Positions 8,771-17,428 of a stretch of 64,000 bases of DNA are shown piece after piece (within the stretch, counting starts at the first letter, position 1; every line of letters starts with the position of its first letter). The position numbers were made by a program, and so were the translations under genes. Source of the stretch: Halodurantibacterium flavum (GTDB lineage: Bacteria > Pseudomonadota > Alphaproteobacteria > Rhodobacterales > Rhodobacteraceae); NCBI RefSeq assembly GCF_042681825.1, contig NZ_JBHUGH010000003.1, forward strand, positions 372,001 to 436,000, written 5' to 3'. The notes beneath the pieces are model-generated. The model ran no database searches and had not been told where the DNA came from. It saw only the letters and a list, made by a program, of their open reading frames with translations.

Positions 8771-9330
8771 TATCCGACCTCTTTCATGACATTCTGGAGG
8801 GCTGCGAGCCGGGAGCGGATCGAGGTATCGATCATCTTCGAGCCCACTTTGACGACGAGACCGCCGATGAGACCTTCATCGACGGTGGTGTGGAGTTTCA
8901 CGGTCTTGCCGACCGAGGCCGAGAGCGAACTGGCAAGCGCCTCGGACTGCGCGGGCGTCAGCGCCTTGGCCGAGGCCACCTCGGCGGTCACCTCGCCCTT
9001 TTCCACGGCGATGCGTTCGCGCAGGGCCGCGACGAACTGCCGCAGCACGAAAAGGCGCCGCCGTGTCGCCATCAGCGCAAGGGTGTTGCGGCTGAGGGTC
9101 GAAAGCCCCATCGCCGCCGCAACCGCATCAACCGCCTTGCCCTGATCGGCGCGGCTGTAGACCGGCGATGCAATCAGTTCGCGGAAATCCGGGCTGTCGG
9201 CCAATGCAGCCGACAGGGCCTCGGCATCGTTCTCGATTGCGGAAATCTGGTTCGCTTCTTTGGCCAGCTCAAAGAGGGCCGTGGCATAGCGCAGAGCGAT
9301 GCCGGAGGAAATCGAAGCTGGTTCGGACAC
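8770..9330 (-). CDS. atpH: F1 ATP synthase delta subunit (GTG start)
   Basis: The peripheral-stalk delta subunit (OSCP homologue) linking F1 to F0. From the GTG at 9330 the protein has 186 residues, as expected. The family pattern is clear: IALRYATALFELAKE at the N-terminus and the C-terminal DEGLIGGLVVKVGSKMIDTSIRSRL block. I chose this GTG because AAAGGG lies seven bases upstream; a GTG two codons earlier is less well placed. The frame stays open to 9687, but that part has no family similarity. First gene of the operon. Confidence 0.93.
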   Translation of the reverse strand: MSEPASISSGIALRYATALFELAKEANQISAIENDAEALSAALADSPDFRELIASPVYSRADQGKAVDAVAAAMGLSTLSRNTLALMATRRRLFVLRQFVAALRERIAVEKGEVTAEVASAKALTPAQSEALASSLSASVGKTVKLHTTVDEGLIGGLVVKVGSKMIDTSIRSRLAALQNVMKEVG

Positions 9331-9392
9331 GTCCACCCTTTCGATGTCTTCGCCCGTGCGCCCCTTGTGGACGGCACAAGCCTGCCAATAGA

Positions 9393-9408
9393 GGATGCGG
9401 TCGCATCC
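9393..9408 (-). other. Stem-loop in the atp operon leader
   Basis: GGATGC at 9393-9398 and GCATCC at 9403-9408 form a perfect 6-bp stem with a four-base loop. It would lie in the 5' untranslated region about 60 bases before the atpH start, if transcription begins at the candidate promoter just upstream. It could affect stability or translation; function is inferred only from position. Confidence 0.4.
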
Positions 9409-9424
9409 ACCCGAATTGCGCGTG

Positions 9425-9453
9425 GGTGTAGCAGAGGTGTGCACCCCTCGCAA
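9425..9453 (-). promoter_or_regulatory. Candidate sigma-70 promoter of the atp operon
   Basis: Read on the minus strand: a TTGCGA -35-like hexamer (9448-9453), a 17-bp spacer, and a TACACC -10-like hexamer (9425-9430). Transcription would start near 9418, giving a leader of about 88 bases before the atpH GTG. The rest of the 9331-9595 gap between atpH and the methyltransferase holds no gene I can support. Match to consensus is only moderate. Confidence 0.4.
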
Positions 9454-9595
9454 CTGCGGAGCACACGCCTTATTCACCATTTGATGGCTAAATGCTGCGG
9501 CAACATCGCGCCAGTCACGGTTCCGTGCTCTCGCCGGCCCAACCGGCCGCGAAGGTGATTCTGCACTGCGGCGCGCGATGACGGCGTGGGCGGGA

Positions 9596-10342
9596 TCACG
9601 CGGGCTGGTGGCCCGGCTGCGGCAGCGCGTCCAGAACCCGCAGCGGGCGACGCACGGCCGCACGCAAACCGGGGCGGATCGGGGCATGGACCTGCTTTGA
9701 TGCCTCGACGATCAGCACCCCGCCGGCAAAGCGGGTCGAAAGGCTCAGACCCACCTTTTCCCACATCCGCGCCGTGCGCAGCCAGAACCGCTGCTGCGAC
9801 GGCGGCAGGTATAGCGCCGCCTGATGACGTTCGGGCACGAATGCGTGGCGCCGCAGCTGCGCATCAAGCTGCCCGAGCGTGTAGGGCCGTCCAAAGCCGA
9901 ACGGCGTTCCTTCGCGCCGGGACCAGAGCCCGGACCGGTTCGGTACGACGATCAGCGCCCGGCCGCCCGGTCCCAGCGCGCGCCAGCATTCCTCCAGCAG
10001 GGCCGAGGGTTGTTCGGATGTTTCCAGCCCGTGCATCAGAATCAGCCGGTCCACGATCCCCGTGGGCAGCGGCCAGTTGGTTTCCTCGCACAGCACCGAG
10101 ACGTTCGGCATCCCGGCGGGCCAGGCCATCACCCCCTGCGGCCCCGGCATCAGCCCGATGACCCGGCGCGAGACGGACAGATAGGGGCGCAGCAGAGGCA
10201 CCGCAAAGCCGAAACCCGCAACGGTATGCCCCTTTTGCGGCGGCCAGAGCGTGACGACCTGATCGCGGATGGCCTTCTGCGCCGCCCGGCCAAGGCCGGT
10301 GCGATAATAGAAGTTTCGCAGATCGAGCACGTCGAGATGCAT
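9596..10342 (-). CDS. SAM-dependent class I methyltransferase
   Basis: A 248-residue protein beginning MHLDVLDLRNFYYRTGLGRAAQ. Methyltransferase-fold features are the GFGFAVPLL glycine-rich segment near residue 42 (SAM-binding loop), VLCEETNWPLP (an acidic-loop equivalent), and the ECWRALGPGGRALIVVPNRSGLWSRR block. The ATG at 10342 is chosen because the upstream extension is antisense to the gloB leader. It is divergent from gloB, a pairing common in alphaproteobacteria. The methylated substrate is unknown. An arginine/proline-rich C-terminal tail ends the protein. Confidence 0.85.
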   Translation of the reverse strand: MHLDVLDLRNFYYRTGLGRAAQKAIRDQVVTLWPPQKGHTVAGFGFAVPLLRPYLSVSRRVIGLMPGPQGVMAWPAGMPNVSVLCEETNWPLPTGIVDRLILMHGLETSEQPSALLEECWRALGPGGRALIVVPNRSGLWSRREGTPFGFGRPYTLGQLDAQLRRHAFVPERHQAALYLPPSQQRFWLRTARMWEKVGLSLSTRFAGGVLIVEASKQVHAPIRPGLRAAVRRPLRVLDALPQPGHQPA

Positions 10343-10403
10343 TGCCCCCTGCCCCGCTATCGTAAAGACTGGGATCACCATACAAAAGACGAAGGGAAAG
10401 ACC

Positions 10404-11171
10404 ATGCCGCTGACGCTCGTCACGATCCCCTGCCTCTCGGACAACTATGCCTATCTGCTGCATGATGAGGCAAGCGGCGCCACCGTCGTCGTCGATGTCC
10501 CCGAGGCCGCACCCCTCCTCGGGGCGTTGCGGGACCGGGGCTGGGGCGTGGACCTGATCCTGATCACGCATCACCATGACGACCACATTGCCGGAGTGGA
10601 TGAACTGCGGGCGGCGACCGGGGCAAAGGTCGTGGGGGCGGCGGCGGATGCGCACCGGCTCCCCGCGCTCGACCATGCCGTGACCGAAGGCGACCGGATC
10701 GCGTTTGGGGGCGAAGAGGCGCAGGTGATCGACGTTTCCGGCCACACGCTCGGCCATATCGCGTTTTACTTCGCGGCCTCGCGCATCGTCTTTACCGCCG
10801 ACAGTCTCATGGCGCTTGGCTGCGGGCGCCTCTTCGAAGGGACCGGCGCACAGATGTGGCAAAGCCTCGCAAAGCTCGCCGCGCTGCCGCCCGAGACCCT
10901 GGTCTGTTCGGGGCACGAATACACGGCGTCGAATGCACGTTTCGCCCTGACCATTGAACCGGACAATTCCGCGCTTATCTCTCGTGCCGGAGAGGTGGAA
11001 CGGGCGCGCGCCGAAGGTCGGCCCACTGTTCCGTCGCTCTTGTCGGAAGAACTGGCGACGAATCCCTTCCTGCGCGTGAACGATCCTTTGCTCCGGCGGC
11101 ACCTCCGGATGGAGGGCGCAAGCGATGCCGAGGTTTTCAGCGAAGTGAGGGCGCGCAAGGACCGCTTCTGA
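10404..11171 (+). CDS. gloB: Hydroxyacylglutathione hydrolase (glyoxalase II)
   Basis: Hydrolyses S-lactoylglutathione to D-lactate and glutathione, the second step of methylglyoxal detoxification. The 255-residue metallo-beta-lactamase-fold protein has the THHHDDH metal motif near residue 55, SGHTLGHIAF (ligand His), FTADSLMALGCGRLFEGT (bridging Asp) and CSGHEYTASN (last His). The C-terminal substrate-binding domain ends with PFLRVNDPLLRR, typical of glyoxalase II. Divergent from the methyltransferase; no glyoxalase I gene in the window. Confidence 0.95.
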   Translation: MPLTLVTIPCLSDNYAYLLHDEASGATVVVDVPEAAPLLGALRDRGWGVDLILITHHHDDHIAGVDELRAATGAKVVGAAADAHRLPALDHAVTEGDRIAFGGEEAQVIDVSGHTLGHIAFYFAASRIVFTADSLMALGCGRLFEGTGAQMWQSLAKLAALPPETLVCSGHEYTASNARFALTIEPDNSALISRAGEVERARAEGRPTVPSLLSEELATNPFLRVNDPLLRRHLRMEGASDAEVFSEVRARKDRF

Positions 11172-11264
11172 CCGATCCGGCCTCACACCGGTGACATAAA
11201 ATGCGGAGTTGCGTTCACGTTTTCCACATCAGGGACAATTCGGACCCCTGATCTCAAAATATCA

Positions 11265-11294
11265 CTTGAAGCGTGGGAAATATCACCGAACTTT
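11265..11294 (+). promoter_or_regulatory. Weak candidate promoter upstream of clpA
   Basis: TTGAAG (from 11266) followed after 17 bp by AACTTT (11289-11294), within an A/T-richer patch of the 190-bp gloB-clpA gap. It could also be read as the CTTGAA half of a heat-shock element, but no good second half is visible. Weak evidence. Confidence 0.22.
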
Positions 11295-11361
11295 AACTCC
11301 ATGGGGACACGGTCTGAGGGGGGCTCTTCCCCCTCCTACCCTAAGGAAAGGAGCACGCATC

Positions 11362-13683
11362 GTGCCATCGTTCTCGAACACACTTGAGCAGGCCATCCAC
11401 GGCGCCCTGGCGCTCGCCAATGCGCGACGCCACGAACTCGCAACGCTGGAGCATCTGCTTTTGTCGCTGATCGACGAGCCGGACGCCGCCAAGGTGATGC
11501 GTGCCTGCGGTGTTCAGCTCGATGACCTGCGCAAGACCCTGGTCGAATTCATCGACGACGATCTTTCGACCCTCGTCACGGATATCGAAGGCTCCGAGGC
11601 TGTGCCGACGGCCGCCTTCCAGCGCGTGATCCAGCGCGCGGCGATCCATGTCCAAAGCTCCGGCCGGACCGAGGTTTCGGGGGCCAACGTGCTCGTCGCG
11701 ATCTTTGCCGAACGGGAATCGAACGCCGCCTATTTCCTGCAGGAACAGGACATGACGCGCTATGATGCGGTGAACTTCATCGCCCATGGCGTGGCCAAGG
11801 ACCCGAGCTTTGGGGAAACGCGCCCCGTCAGCGGCGCCGAGGAGAGCGAGCAGGTGGCACAGAATGCCTCGACCGCGGAATCGGGAAAGGAATCTGCCCT
11901 TTCAAAATACTGCGTGGACCTGAACGCCAAGGCGCGCAAGGGTGAGGTCGATCCCCTGATCGGCCGCCACCATGAGGTGGAACGCTGCATCCAGGTGCTG
12001 TGCCGCCGGCGCAAGAACAACCCGCTTCTGGTGGGCGATCCGGGCGTGGGCAAGACGGCGATCGCCGAAGGGCTTGCCTGGAAGATCGTCAAGGGCGAAA
12101 CTCCGGACGTTCTCGCCTCCTCCACGATCTTTTCGCTCGATATGGGCGCGCTTCTGGCTGGCACCCGGTATCGCGGCGACTTCGAGGAACGTCTCAAGGC
12201 CGTCATGAAAGAGATGGAGGATCATCCGGACGCGATCCTCTTCATCGACGAGATCCACACGGTGATCGGTGCCGGCGCGACGTCGGGCGGGGCGATGGAC
12301 GCTTCGAACCTGCTGAAGCCCGCTTTGCAGGGCGGCAAGCTGCGCTGCATGGGCTCCACCACCTACAAGGAGTTCCGCCAGCACTTCGAAAAGGACCGCG
12401 CGCTCAGCCGCCGGTTCCAGAAGATCGACGTGAACGAACCTTCGGTCGAGGATGCGATCAAGATCCTGATGGGCATCAAGCCTTATTTCGAGGAACATCA
12501 CGACATCCGCTACACCAACGACGCGATCAAGACTGCCGTGGAACTGGCCGCGCGCTACATCCATGACCGCAAGCTGCCCGACAAGGCGATCGACGTGATC
12601 GACGAGGCCGGCGCGGCGCAGCATCTGGTCGCGGAGTCCAAGCGCCGCAAGACCATCGGCCCGAAAGAGATCGAGGCCGTCGTGGCCAAGATCGCCCGTA
12701 TCCCGCCCAAGAACGTGTCCAAGGACGATGCGGAGGTTCTGCGCGATCTGGAAAAATCGCTCAAGCGGGTGGTGTTCGGTCAGGATGCGGCGATCGAGGC
12801 GCTGTCTTCGGCGATCAAGCTGGCCCGGGCCGGACTGCGCGAGCCGGAAAAACCCATCGGCAACTACCTTTTCGCCGGCCCGACCGGTGTGGGCAAGACC
12901 GAGGTCGCCAAGCAGCTCGCCAATACGCTGGGCGTGGAACTCCTGCGTTTCGACATGTCGGAATATATGGAGAAACACGCGGTCAGCCGTCTGATCGGTG
13001 CGCCCCCGGGCTATGTCGGCTTTGACCAGGGCGGGATGCTGACAGACGGGATCGACCAGCACCCGCATTGCGTCCTGCTGCTGGATGAGATCGAGAAGGC
13101 ACACCCGGATGTCTACAACATCCTGTTGCAGGTGATGGACCACGGCAAGCTGACCGACCATAACGGCCGGCAGGTGGATTTCCGCAACGTGATCCTGATC
13201 ATGACCTCGAATGCGGGCGCGTCCGAACTTGCCAAGGCGGCGATTGGCTTTGGCCGTGATCGCCGTACGGGTGAGGACACGGCGGCGATCGAACGGACCT
13301 TCACGCCGGAGTTCCGCAACAGGCTGGATGCCGTCATCAGCTTCGGCGCCTTGCCGAAAGAGGTGATCCTGCAGGTCGTCGAAAAGTTCGTGCTGCAGCT
13401 TGAGGCGCAGTTGCTGGATCGCGGCGTGCATATCGAACTGACGCCTGAAGCCGCCGAGTGGCTGGGTGACAAGGGCTATGATGACAAGATGGGCGCCCGC
13501 CCGCTTGGCCGCGTCATTCAGGAACACATCAAGAAGCCGCTGGCCGAAGAACTTCTGTTCGGGCGCCTCGCCAAGGGCGGATTGGTGCGCGTGGGCGTCA
13601 AGGACGGTGCCATCGACCTTCAGATTGATGAGCATCGGCCCCGATTGTCAGGCAACAAGCCGCCCCTGCTGACGGCGGAATGA
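11362..13683 (+). CDS. clpA: ATP-dependent Clp protease ATP-binding subunit ClpA (GTG start)
   Basis: An AAA+ unfoldase that feeds proteins, including N-degron substrates, to ClpP. From the GTG at 11362 (strong AAGGAAAGGAG site eight bases upstream) the product is 773 residues. Order: N-domain (about 1-145), first AAA module with GDPGVGKTAIAEG, second with GPTGVGKTEVAKQ, and the AAIGFGRD loop carrying the IGF-type tripeptide for ClpP docking. ClpS is often encoded just upstream; here gloB is there instead and the 190-bp gap is too small for clpS. A strong terminator follows the stop. Confidence 0.96.
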   Translation: MPSFSNTLEQAIHGALALANARRHELATLEHLLLSLIDEPDAAKVMRACGVQLDDLRKTLVEFIDDDLSTLVTDIEGSEAVPTAAFQRVIQRAAIHVQSSGRTEVSGANVLVAIFAERESNAAYFLQEQDMTRYDAVNFIAHGVAKDPSFGETRPVSGAEESEQVAQNASTAESGKESALSKYCVDLNAKARKGEVDPLIGRHHEVERCIQVLCRRRKNNPLLVGDPGVGKTAIAEGLAWKIVKGETPDVLASSTIFSLDMGALLAGTRYRGDFEERLKAVMKEMEDHPDAILFIDEIHTVIGAGATSGGAMDASNLLKPALQGGKLRCMGSTTYKEFRQHFEKDRALSRRFQKIDVNEPSVEDAIKILMGIKPYFEEHHDIRYTNDAIKTAVELAARYIHDRKLPDKAIDVIDEAGAAQHLVAESKRRKTIGPKEIEAVVAKIARIPPKNVSKDDAEVLRDLEKSLKRVVFGQDAAIEALSSAIKLARAGLREPEKPIGNYLFAGPTGVGKTEVAKQLANTLGVELLRFDMSEYMEKHAVSRLIGAPPGYVGFDQGGMLTDGIDQHPHCVLLLDEIEKAHPDVYNILLQVMDHGKLTDHNGRQVDFRNVILIMTSNAGASELAKAAIGFGRDRRTGEDTAAIERTFTPEFRNRLDAVISFGALPKEVILQVVEKFVLQLEAQLLDRGVHIELTPEAAEWLGDKGYDDKMGARPLGRVIQEHIKKPLAEELLFGRLAKGGLVRVGVKDGAIDLQIDEHRPRLSGNKPPLLTAE

Positions 13684-13685
13684 CC

Positions 13686-13717
13686 AAAAAAGCCCGCGCC
13701 CCGGCGCGGGCTTTTTC
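13686..13717 (+). terminator. Intrinsic terminator after clpA
   Basis: A 13-bp stem of AAAAGCCCGCGC type (arms 13687-13699 and 13704-13716) with a four-base loop and a following T run. The A run before the stem means it could also act on minus-strand transcripts coming from the motor genes. It starts three bases after the clpA stop. Confidence 0.9.
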
Positions 13718-14072
13718 TTATGGGGTGTTTTGCCGTACGCCGCCCCCGCCGGATGTGTCGGACCTCCCTGTGAGAGCCAAGCACCGCCGGCGGGCGCGGG
13801 CACGCATCCTTTGCATAGGCTGGCCGGATTTTCACGACCGCCGCCGGAAGGCCACGCCGGTCGATAGCGCCCAGCACCAACGGAGGGTCGAGGTTCTGTC
13901 TTCGCGCGGCGATGAACGGGCACCGCGAATTCGCCCTCAGACCGCGATCAAACACACGCCTGCGAGCGCGGACTCGATGCTACCGAGCAACCATTTCGGC
14001 TTTCCCGCGTGTTGGTGATGCGGGCCAGGATCGCTCCTGTCCGGGACGCCAAGGTCGCGCCCCTCCCAGCAA
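13718..14072 (+). other. Gene-free gap between convergent clpA and the motor operon
   Basis: These 355 bases lie between two gene 3' ends. I find no reading frame with family similarity or a credible ribosome site on either strand. There is a nested imperfect inverted repeat at 13745-13794 (outer arms CCCGCCGG / CCGGCGGG, inner GGACCTC / GAGAGCC), which could be an RNA structure. It does not match tmRNA, RNase P, SRP or 6S RNA as I know them. Confidence 0.4.
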
Positions 14073-15527
14073 TCACCGTTCCGTAAGCTTCAGCTCGATC
14101 CGCCGGTTCTGGGCGCGCGCCTGTGCGTTGGTGTTCGGGACCACAGGTCGGTATTCCCCAAAGCCCGTCGCGGCAAGCCGTTGCGGCGGGAAGCCGAGCG
14201 CATCCGTCATGTAGCGCACGACCGACAGTGCCCGCCCCTGACTCAGTTCCCAGTTGTCTCGGAACTCCCCGGCGCCGGAAAGCGGCAGATCATCGGTATG
14301 GCCATCGACACGGATGATCCAGTCGATCTCGGACGGGATGTCATCCGCGATCTCGGACAGGATATCGACCACCCGCGCGATCTGGTCGCGCCCCTCGGGG
14401 GCCAGATTGGCCGAGCCGAGCTCGAAAAGAACCTCGGACGAAAAGACGAACCTGTCGCCCACCACCCGGACGCCTTCGCGACCATCCAGCACGTCCCGCA
14501 GCTTGCCGAAGAAGTCGGAACGGAACCGCTCCAGTTGCCGCGCCTCTTCCTCCAGACGCAACCGCTCGGCCTCTTCCAGCTCCAGCCGGCGTCGTTGCTC
14601 TTGCGCGACCTGCGCCAAGGCGGTGTTGAGCTGCCCGCCCAAGGCCTCGATCTGCACCTGCGAGGCCTCATCCCGCGCCACCGCGTCATCCAGCACCCCC
14701 TGAAGCGAGGCGAGCTGGGCGCGTAGCGCCGTGACCTGCTGGTTCAGCGCCGCCATACGACGCTGGTTTTCCGCCGATTGCGCCTGTTCCTGCGCGAGCG
14801 TTTCGTTTGCGATCCGCAACAGCGCCGCCTGCCGCTGCGCCTCGGTCAGTTCCTGCTCCGCGCTCTCCTCGGCCTCTTGACGGGCCGCCTCGGCCGCAGC
14901 GAGCAGGGTCAGCGTCTCTTCGGCTTCGCGGCGCTGTTCTTCCAGTGCGAGCGTCATGGCGGTCAGCTCGGCCTCGGATGCAGCCAGCCTTTCGCGCAAT
15001 GCCTGGGCTGCGGCAGATTCCGCCAGACGCGCCGCCTCTTCGTCGGAAAGCTGTTCCGCCAGACCATCCGCCCGCGCCTGCATCTCGGCCAGCATCGCCT
15101 CGATAGCCGCGCGCTGTGCCGCGGCCAGCCGGGCGGCCTCGGTCTCGGCGTCGAGTTCTTCCTGCGTCCGGGCCAGAAGCGCCTGCAGCGCCTCCTGCTC
15201 GCTCAGCGCGGTGTCGCGCTGGGACAGCAGCGTCGCGACCTGCGCCTCGAACGCGGTGATCTGCGCCGCACGTTCGTCCAGCGCACCGCGCAGGCGCTGC
15301 GCCTCTTGCCGTTCAAGGCCGAGCGCATTCGCCAGATCGGAGAGTTGCAGCGACAGGCTGTCAAGCTCGCTTCCCTGGGTGGCGATGGTTTCGCGCAGGA
15401 CGAACTGGACGATCATGAAGATCGACAGCACGAACATCAGCACCATGAGAAGCGCGGTCATCGCATCGACAAAGCCGGGCCAGATCGCGCCCGAAAACCG
15501 CTGTCCGCCGCGTCGGACCAGCGCCAT
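14073..15527 (-). CDS. MotB/ZorB-like protein: single TM, long coiled coil, OmpA peptidoglycan-binding domain
   Basis: A 484-residue inner-membrane protein. One transmembrane helix spans about residues 14-43 and begins PGFVDAMTALLMVLMFVL, matching the MotB/TolR/ExbD helix with its ion-carrying aspartate (Asp21). Residues about 50-345 are a long Ala/Glu/Gln/Arg-rich coiled coil (runs such as RLAAAQRAAIEAM). The last ~125 residues are an OmpA-type domain: FELGSANLAPEGRDQI, RVDGHTDDLP, NWELSQGRALSVV and NRRIELKL carry its usual peptidoglycan contacts. It starts 2 bp after the ExbB/MotA-like gene and must be its partner. No flagellar or Ton genes are nearby. Biological role unknown. Confidence 0.85.
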   Translation of the reverse strand: MALVRRGGQRFSGAIWPGFVDAMTALLMVLMFVLSIFMIVQFVLRETIATQGSELDSLSLQLSDLANALGLERQEAQRLRGALDERAAQITAFEAQVATLLSQRDTALSEQEALQALLARTQEELDAETEAARLAAAQRAAIEAMLAEMQARADGLAEQLSDEEAARLAESAAAQALRERLAASEAELTAMTLALEEQRREAEETLTLLAAAEAARQEAEESAEQELTEAQRQAALLRIANETLAQEQAQSAENQRRMAALNQQVTALRAQLASLQGVLDDAVARDEASQVQIEALGGQLNTALAQVAQEQRRRLELEEAERLRLEEEARQLERFRSDFFGKLRDVLDGREGVRVVGDRFVFSSEVLFELGSANLAPEGRDQIARVVDILSEIADDIPSEIDWIIRVDGHTDDLPLSGAGEFRDNWELSQGRALSVVRYMTDALGFPPQRLAATGFGEYRPVVPNTNAQARAQNRRIELKLTER

Positions 15528-15529
15528 GG

Positions 15530-16723
15530 TCAGTTCCCTTCGGCGTCGGGCGCGAAGCGCGCCGTGGTGCGGGACAACTGGCGGACGGATTTCGTGAGGA
15601 CCGAGATATCGCTGCGCAGGTCGGCAACGGTTTCCTGCCGCCCCGCCGCCATTTCCTCATAGATCCGCAGCAGTTGCACGTCGATCGACCGCAGGCGCAT
15701 CCGGGCTTCGGCGTCCATGCCATCTGCGCCGCCGCCCTCGGCGATCGCGCGGATCAGGCGGTCCTGCCCCTCGGCCACCCGTTCCAGCGCCGCGACCCCG
15801 CCGCCGCCGGCCTCCATCTGACGGCTCAGCCCCTCGATGGCCGACGCGAGCATGGTGAGCTTGCCCTCCAGCTCGCTGCGGCTGGCATGGGATTCCGCAT
15901 GGATGGTCTGCAGGATGTCGATCTGTTCCGCCATGTTGTCGATCACCCCGGCGAGTGCGGCCTGATCGACGCCCTCGCCCTCGGTCCCGGCAAGGCTGAG
16001 CCGGGTGATGGTGGACAGCCATTCCTCCAGTTCCCGATAGAAACGGTTCTGGCCATGCCCGGCAAAGAGTTCGAGCAGCCCGACCACAAGCGATCCCGCA
16101 AGACCCAGCAGGGACGAGGAAAAGGCCGTCCCCATCCCGCCCAACTGCGATTCAAGCCCGGTCATCAGCCGGTCGAAGACGGCGATCCCGCTATCCTCCG
16201 GCCCCGGCGAAAGCGAGCGGATCGTCTCGACCACCGCGGGCACGGTGGTCGCAAGGCCATAGAACGTGCCCAGGAGCCCGAGGAAGATAAGGAGGTTGAC
16301 GATGTAGCGCGTGATGTCGCGCAATTCCTCGATGCGGGTCGCGACGCTGTCGAGGATTGACCGCGCCGAGGTCGCCGAGATCTGCCGCCTTGCCCCGCGC
16401 GAGCGCAAAAGCGCCGCCAGCGGCGCCAGCAGCGTCGGCGCCCGGGTCAGTTGATGCCCCGGACGTTCCGCCGCAAACCCCTCGATCCAGTTTACCGAGG
16501 AAATCAGCGTCAGGACCTGCCAGAAACAGGTCGCGACGCCCAGCAGGAATACGAAAAAGATGAAGCCGTTCAGCCAGACATTGGCCAGGAATACGGACGA
16601 CACCTGCGGATAGGCCAGATAGGCGCCGGTGCAGGTCAGCGCCACCACGATCAGCATCATGACGATCTGTCGGACCGGCTGCGAGAAATACGGCTCGGCC
16701 TGCTTCATCATGAGTTTGTCCAT
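15530..16723 (-). CDS. MotA/ExbB/ZorA-like proton-channel protein with long C-terminal tail
   Basis: A 397-residue membrane protein of the MotA/TolQ/ExbB superfamily. Predicted membrane helices: about 18-38, 49-72, 139-165 and 196-222. Helix 3 carries the signature FLGLLGTFYGLA and helix 4 the GMGTAFSSSLLGLAGS motif that lines the channel. After helix 4 comes a ~170-residue cytoplasmic, largely helical tail (heptad-like stretches around ESHASRSELEGKLTML and LRSDISVLTKSVRQL). The next gene, 2 bp on, encodes the MotB-like stator partner. By family knowledge such pairs form ion-driven 5:2 motors; what this one moves is unknown. Confidence 0.85.
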   Translation of the reverse strand: MDKLMMKQAEPYFSQPVRQIVMMLIVVALTCTGAYLAYPQVSSVFLANVWLNGFIFFVFLLGVATCFWQVLTLISSVNWIEGFAAERPGHQLTRAPTLLAPLAALLRSRGARRQISATSARSILDSVATRIEELRDITRYIVNLLIFLGLLGTFYGLATTVPAVVETIRSLSPGPEDSGIAVFDRLMTGLESQLGGMGTAFSSSLLGLAGSLVVGLLELFAGHGQNRFYRELEEWLSTITRLSLAGTEGEGVDQAALAGVIDNMAEQIDILQTIHAESHASRSELEGKLTMLASAIEGLSRQMEAGGGGVAALERVAEGQDRLIRAIAEGGGADGMDAEARMRLRSIDVQLLRIYEEMAAGRQETVADLRSDISVLTKSVRQLSRTTARFAPDAEGN

Positions 16724-16799
16724 CTGGACGTTCCTGCCCCTTCACTTTGCCCCGACAATAGGCGGGACGGTTCCCCCTGCCAACCGACAATCGCGACAG

Positions 16800-17348
16800 T
16801 CAGGTGCTGCGCTGCGGCGTCGGGGGCGAAATCTGGTCCACCCGCCGCGAAAGCAGGCGCAGTTCATCGTCCGCGATGCCAAGTTCCTCCAGATGCTCAA
16901 CCGTGTTCTTCAGGTATTCGCGGTTCGGCCCCCTGCCCCCATGGGCGCGGGCGATGATGTCGGCCTGAACGCCCAGGTCGAGCCCGCCGCAATATTGCGG
17001 ATGCGCCGTGTCGACGACATAGGCGACCGCATCGACGCGGCGCCCGTCACGCAAGGTGACAGGCAGAACCTCTTCCAGATAGGCCGAGGAGATCAGTTCG
17101 CGTTCGCGCAGATAGTCCATCGTCGCCTCTGCCTGCTGGGGCGCGACGCCAAAAACGACCCCGTCGCAACCGGCGCCGTGCATGGGTTCCAGCGCAAGTA
17201 CAAGCCCCGGTTCATCGGGCGTGCCCCGGTGATGGATCGAGCGCATGCAAAAGCTGCGCCTGTATCCCGACAGCCGCGCCAGATGACGCTCGGCCCACAG
17301 AAAGCCGGGATTCCAGATAAGCGAGCCATAGCCGAAGACCCAGAGCAT
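16800..17348 (-). CDS. ChaC-family gamma-glutamylcyclotransferase (glutathione-specific)
   Basis: A 182-residue protein with the ChaC signature VFGYGSLIWNPGF (GYGSLIW at residues 6-12) and a YLEEVLPV block carrying the likely catalytic glutamate. ChaC enzymes cleave glutathione to 5-oxoproline and Cys-Gly. It lies 76 bp upstream of the motor genes on the same strand, but nothing suggests shared function. Divergent from the DUF2125 gene. Confidence 0.9.
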   Translation of the reverse strand: MLWVFGYGSLIWNPGFLWAERHLARLSGYRRSFCMRSIHHRGTPDEPGLVLALEPMHGAGCDGVVFGVAPQQAEATMDYLRERELISSAYLEEVLPVTLRDGRRVDAVAYVVDTAHPQYCGGLDLGVQADIIARAHGGRGPNREYLKNTVEHLEELGIADDELRLLSRRVDQISPPTPQRST

Positions 17349-17428
17349 GTCCGCATACCTCGCTCATGTGACTGGTCCTTGTCCTGCTGTGGCTATAAAT
17401 ACAGGCCGCGCAAACAGAAAGGTCCCCG

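Noticed and set aside
5885..9145. 1086-codon open frame on the plus strand opposite the atp genes
   Set aside because: It is the antisense of atpG-ohr-atpA-atpH codons in GC-rich DNA. The minus-strand products are unmistakable, and the plus-strand translation shows no family pattern or ribosome site.
13718..14072. SRP, tmRNA, RNase P or cobalamin riboswitch RNA
   Set aside because: Looked for the SRP GGAA-loop pattern, RNase P and tmRNA cores and B12-box features; only loosely similar fragments were seen.
14073..16723. Complete Zorya anti-phage system
   Set aside because: Only A- and B-like genes are present; neighbours are ChaC and clpA, with no zorC, zorD helicase or zorE nuclease. The long coiled coil is in B rather than mainly in the A tail.
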